A stretch of 64,000 bases of DNA from positions 36,718 to 100,717 of the forward strand of contig SGPL01000046.1 in assembly GCA_004802705.1 (NCBI GenBank), written 5' to 3'. The DNA is from Bondarzewia mesenterica. Lineage: Eukaryota; Basidiomycota; Agaricomycetes; Russulales; Bondarzewiaceae. Below the pieces are notes generated by a model. That model saw nothing but the letters and a program-made list of their open reading frames with translations. It did not search any database and had not been told where the DNA came from. Shown here piece after piece: positions 63,237 through 64,000 of the stretch (its first letter is position 1; each line of letters begins with the position of its first letter). Both the position numbers and the translations under genes were made by a program.

Positions 63237-64000
63237 TTACACTAACCACCGTGTATTCACGGGGAGGAGGTGGACAACGAAAAGCCAAACCTGATCAGAC
63301 AAGGATGAGTCGACCAGCTGAAGCTGAGACAGACCAGCAGACTCACATTGTACATTAGGTAGGATCTTCTATCATCTCGCACGGAGCGCATCCAGTAGTA
63401 TCTCCAGCCTACTACAGGCCAAAAATGCAGAACAATGTGCTGTTGACCGGACCTAGACTCCACAGTCGATGAGCAGCATAAACCACAATGCTGTGGCTAG
63501 CACGAGCATAACTCTGGACAATTCTGGTGCGTATATCGGAAAGGTAACGCGACCCGATGCCTTGTCGCCTTCAACGTCTGAGCAGTCTTGCGCGTGAATC
63601 GTAGTCAGAATAATCGAAGTGCTGCATATGATTGCTCGGATTGCCACAAGATCCAGATTCAGTGAACGTCCTGGATAAGACGTTCATCCCCAATATAAAT
63701 ATTTCCGAGAAACGATACAACAATCTTACCCATGATTTTGGTAGCACCAATTTCGAATGCCCCATACCCAAAAACAGAGGCGCTCTTTCCCATCCAATGG
63801 CCTGCAAGGCCAACTTCATCGTAGACGACCGTGGTGACGGTCAACATCGCACTGACCAGTGCGACGTCGCACCCATACAGACTGGAAATTCCGATGCACA
63901 GCGGCACGAGGAACCACCGCAACACCTTCGCGCAGGCAGGAGATATTCGGCCGGATGGCAGGGGGCGCCAAGGGCGGTTGATGGCATCCTCCTGGCTCGA
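63237..64000 (-). CDS. UbiA-superfamily membrane prenyltransferase or terpene cyclase (5' off window)
   Basis: UbiA proteins are nine-helix membrane enzymes that bind prenyl diphosphate through two Asp-rich motifs and either transfer the prenyl chain or, in some fungi, cyclise it. The window edge cuts into SSQEDAINRPWRPLPSGRIS (motif 1: EDxxNRPWRPxPSGR). Next come VLRWFLVPLCIGISSLYGCD, YDEVGLAGHWMGKSASVFGY, and, after an intron, LDLVAIRAIICSTSIILTTI, HAQDCSDVEGDKASGRVTFP (motif 2: DxxDVEGD), SRVMLVLATALWF. The last part continues WSLGPVNST, VVGWRYYWMRS, RSYLMYN, then an intron and VWLFVVHLLPVNTRWLV before the stop at 63237. Two joins (about 63466 and 63411) are out of frame by one base each, with no room for introns. 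Motifs of HAQDxxDxEGD type also occur in fumagillin-pathway-like cyclases, so either activity is possible. Confidence 0.88.

Overview
The window is nuclear DNA of a filamentous basidiomycete, most likely an agaricomycete mushroom or wood-rot fungus. This is inferred from dense genes on both strands, introns of about 50-70 bp (often several per gene), and families typical of that group: GMC oxidoreductases, sesquiterpene synthases, expanded P450s, UbiA-type membrane enzymes and secreted DUF1524 nucleases. Runs of N (about 2.2-5 kb, 14-16.3 kb, 31-31.5 kb) and several single-base frame breaks point to a draft assembly, so some broken reading frames may be sequencing errors.

Layout. (1) 0-14.2 kb is a compact sesquiterpenoid gene cluster: a BBE-like FAD oxidase (cut by the window edge), a GMC oxidoreductase, a sesquiterpene synthase with readable metal-binding motifs, a P450 divergent from it, and a medium-chain reductase with two frame breaks. 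A 636-bp TA-flanked MITE with perfect 29-bp terminal inverted repeats lies between the P450 and the reductase. (2) 14.9-43.4 kb is a housekeeping block: PMP3 (very short exons), eIF2B epsilon, an Ala/Glu/Pro-rich disordered protein, a SUR7/PalI-type membrane protein, NOP2, a FUN14 protein, a secreted DUF1524 nuclease, a multi-pass membrane protein with a long Ser/Pro tail, argininosuccinate lyase, an Sso-type syntaxin, a minimal AN1 zinc-finger protein and aspartate aminotransferase. (3) 43.8-64 kb is a second, larger secondary-metabolism region: a relic of a carboxylesterase 3' end next to an intact carboxylesterase, an aldo-keto reductase, a P450, a SAM methyltransferase, a BAHD-type acyltransferase, an alpha/beta hydrolase, a wax-synthase-like MBOAT acyltransferase, a 5'-truncated P450 pseudogene, an HSL-family hydrolase, and a UbiA-superfamily enzyme that runs off the right edge.

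Working model (inference). Cluster 1 makes a sesquiterpene scaffold and oxidises it with a P450 and two flavoenzymes, with a reductase finishing it. In cluster 2 the UbiA protein is the likely scaffold enzyme (a membrane prenyltransferase or UbiA-type terpene cyclase). P450, reductase and methyltransferase would tailor it, and two acyltransferases of unrelated fold with two or three esterase/hydrolase genes could add and remove acyl groups. The most notable signals are this second cluster, three introns with GC-AG borders, a short dispersed repeat with one copy inside a P450 intron, the MITE, and the microexon structure of PMP3.
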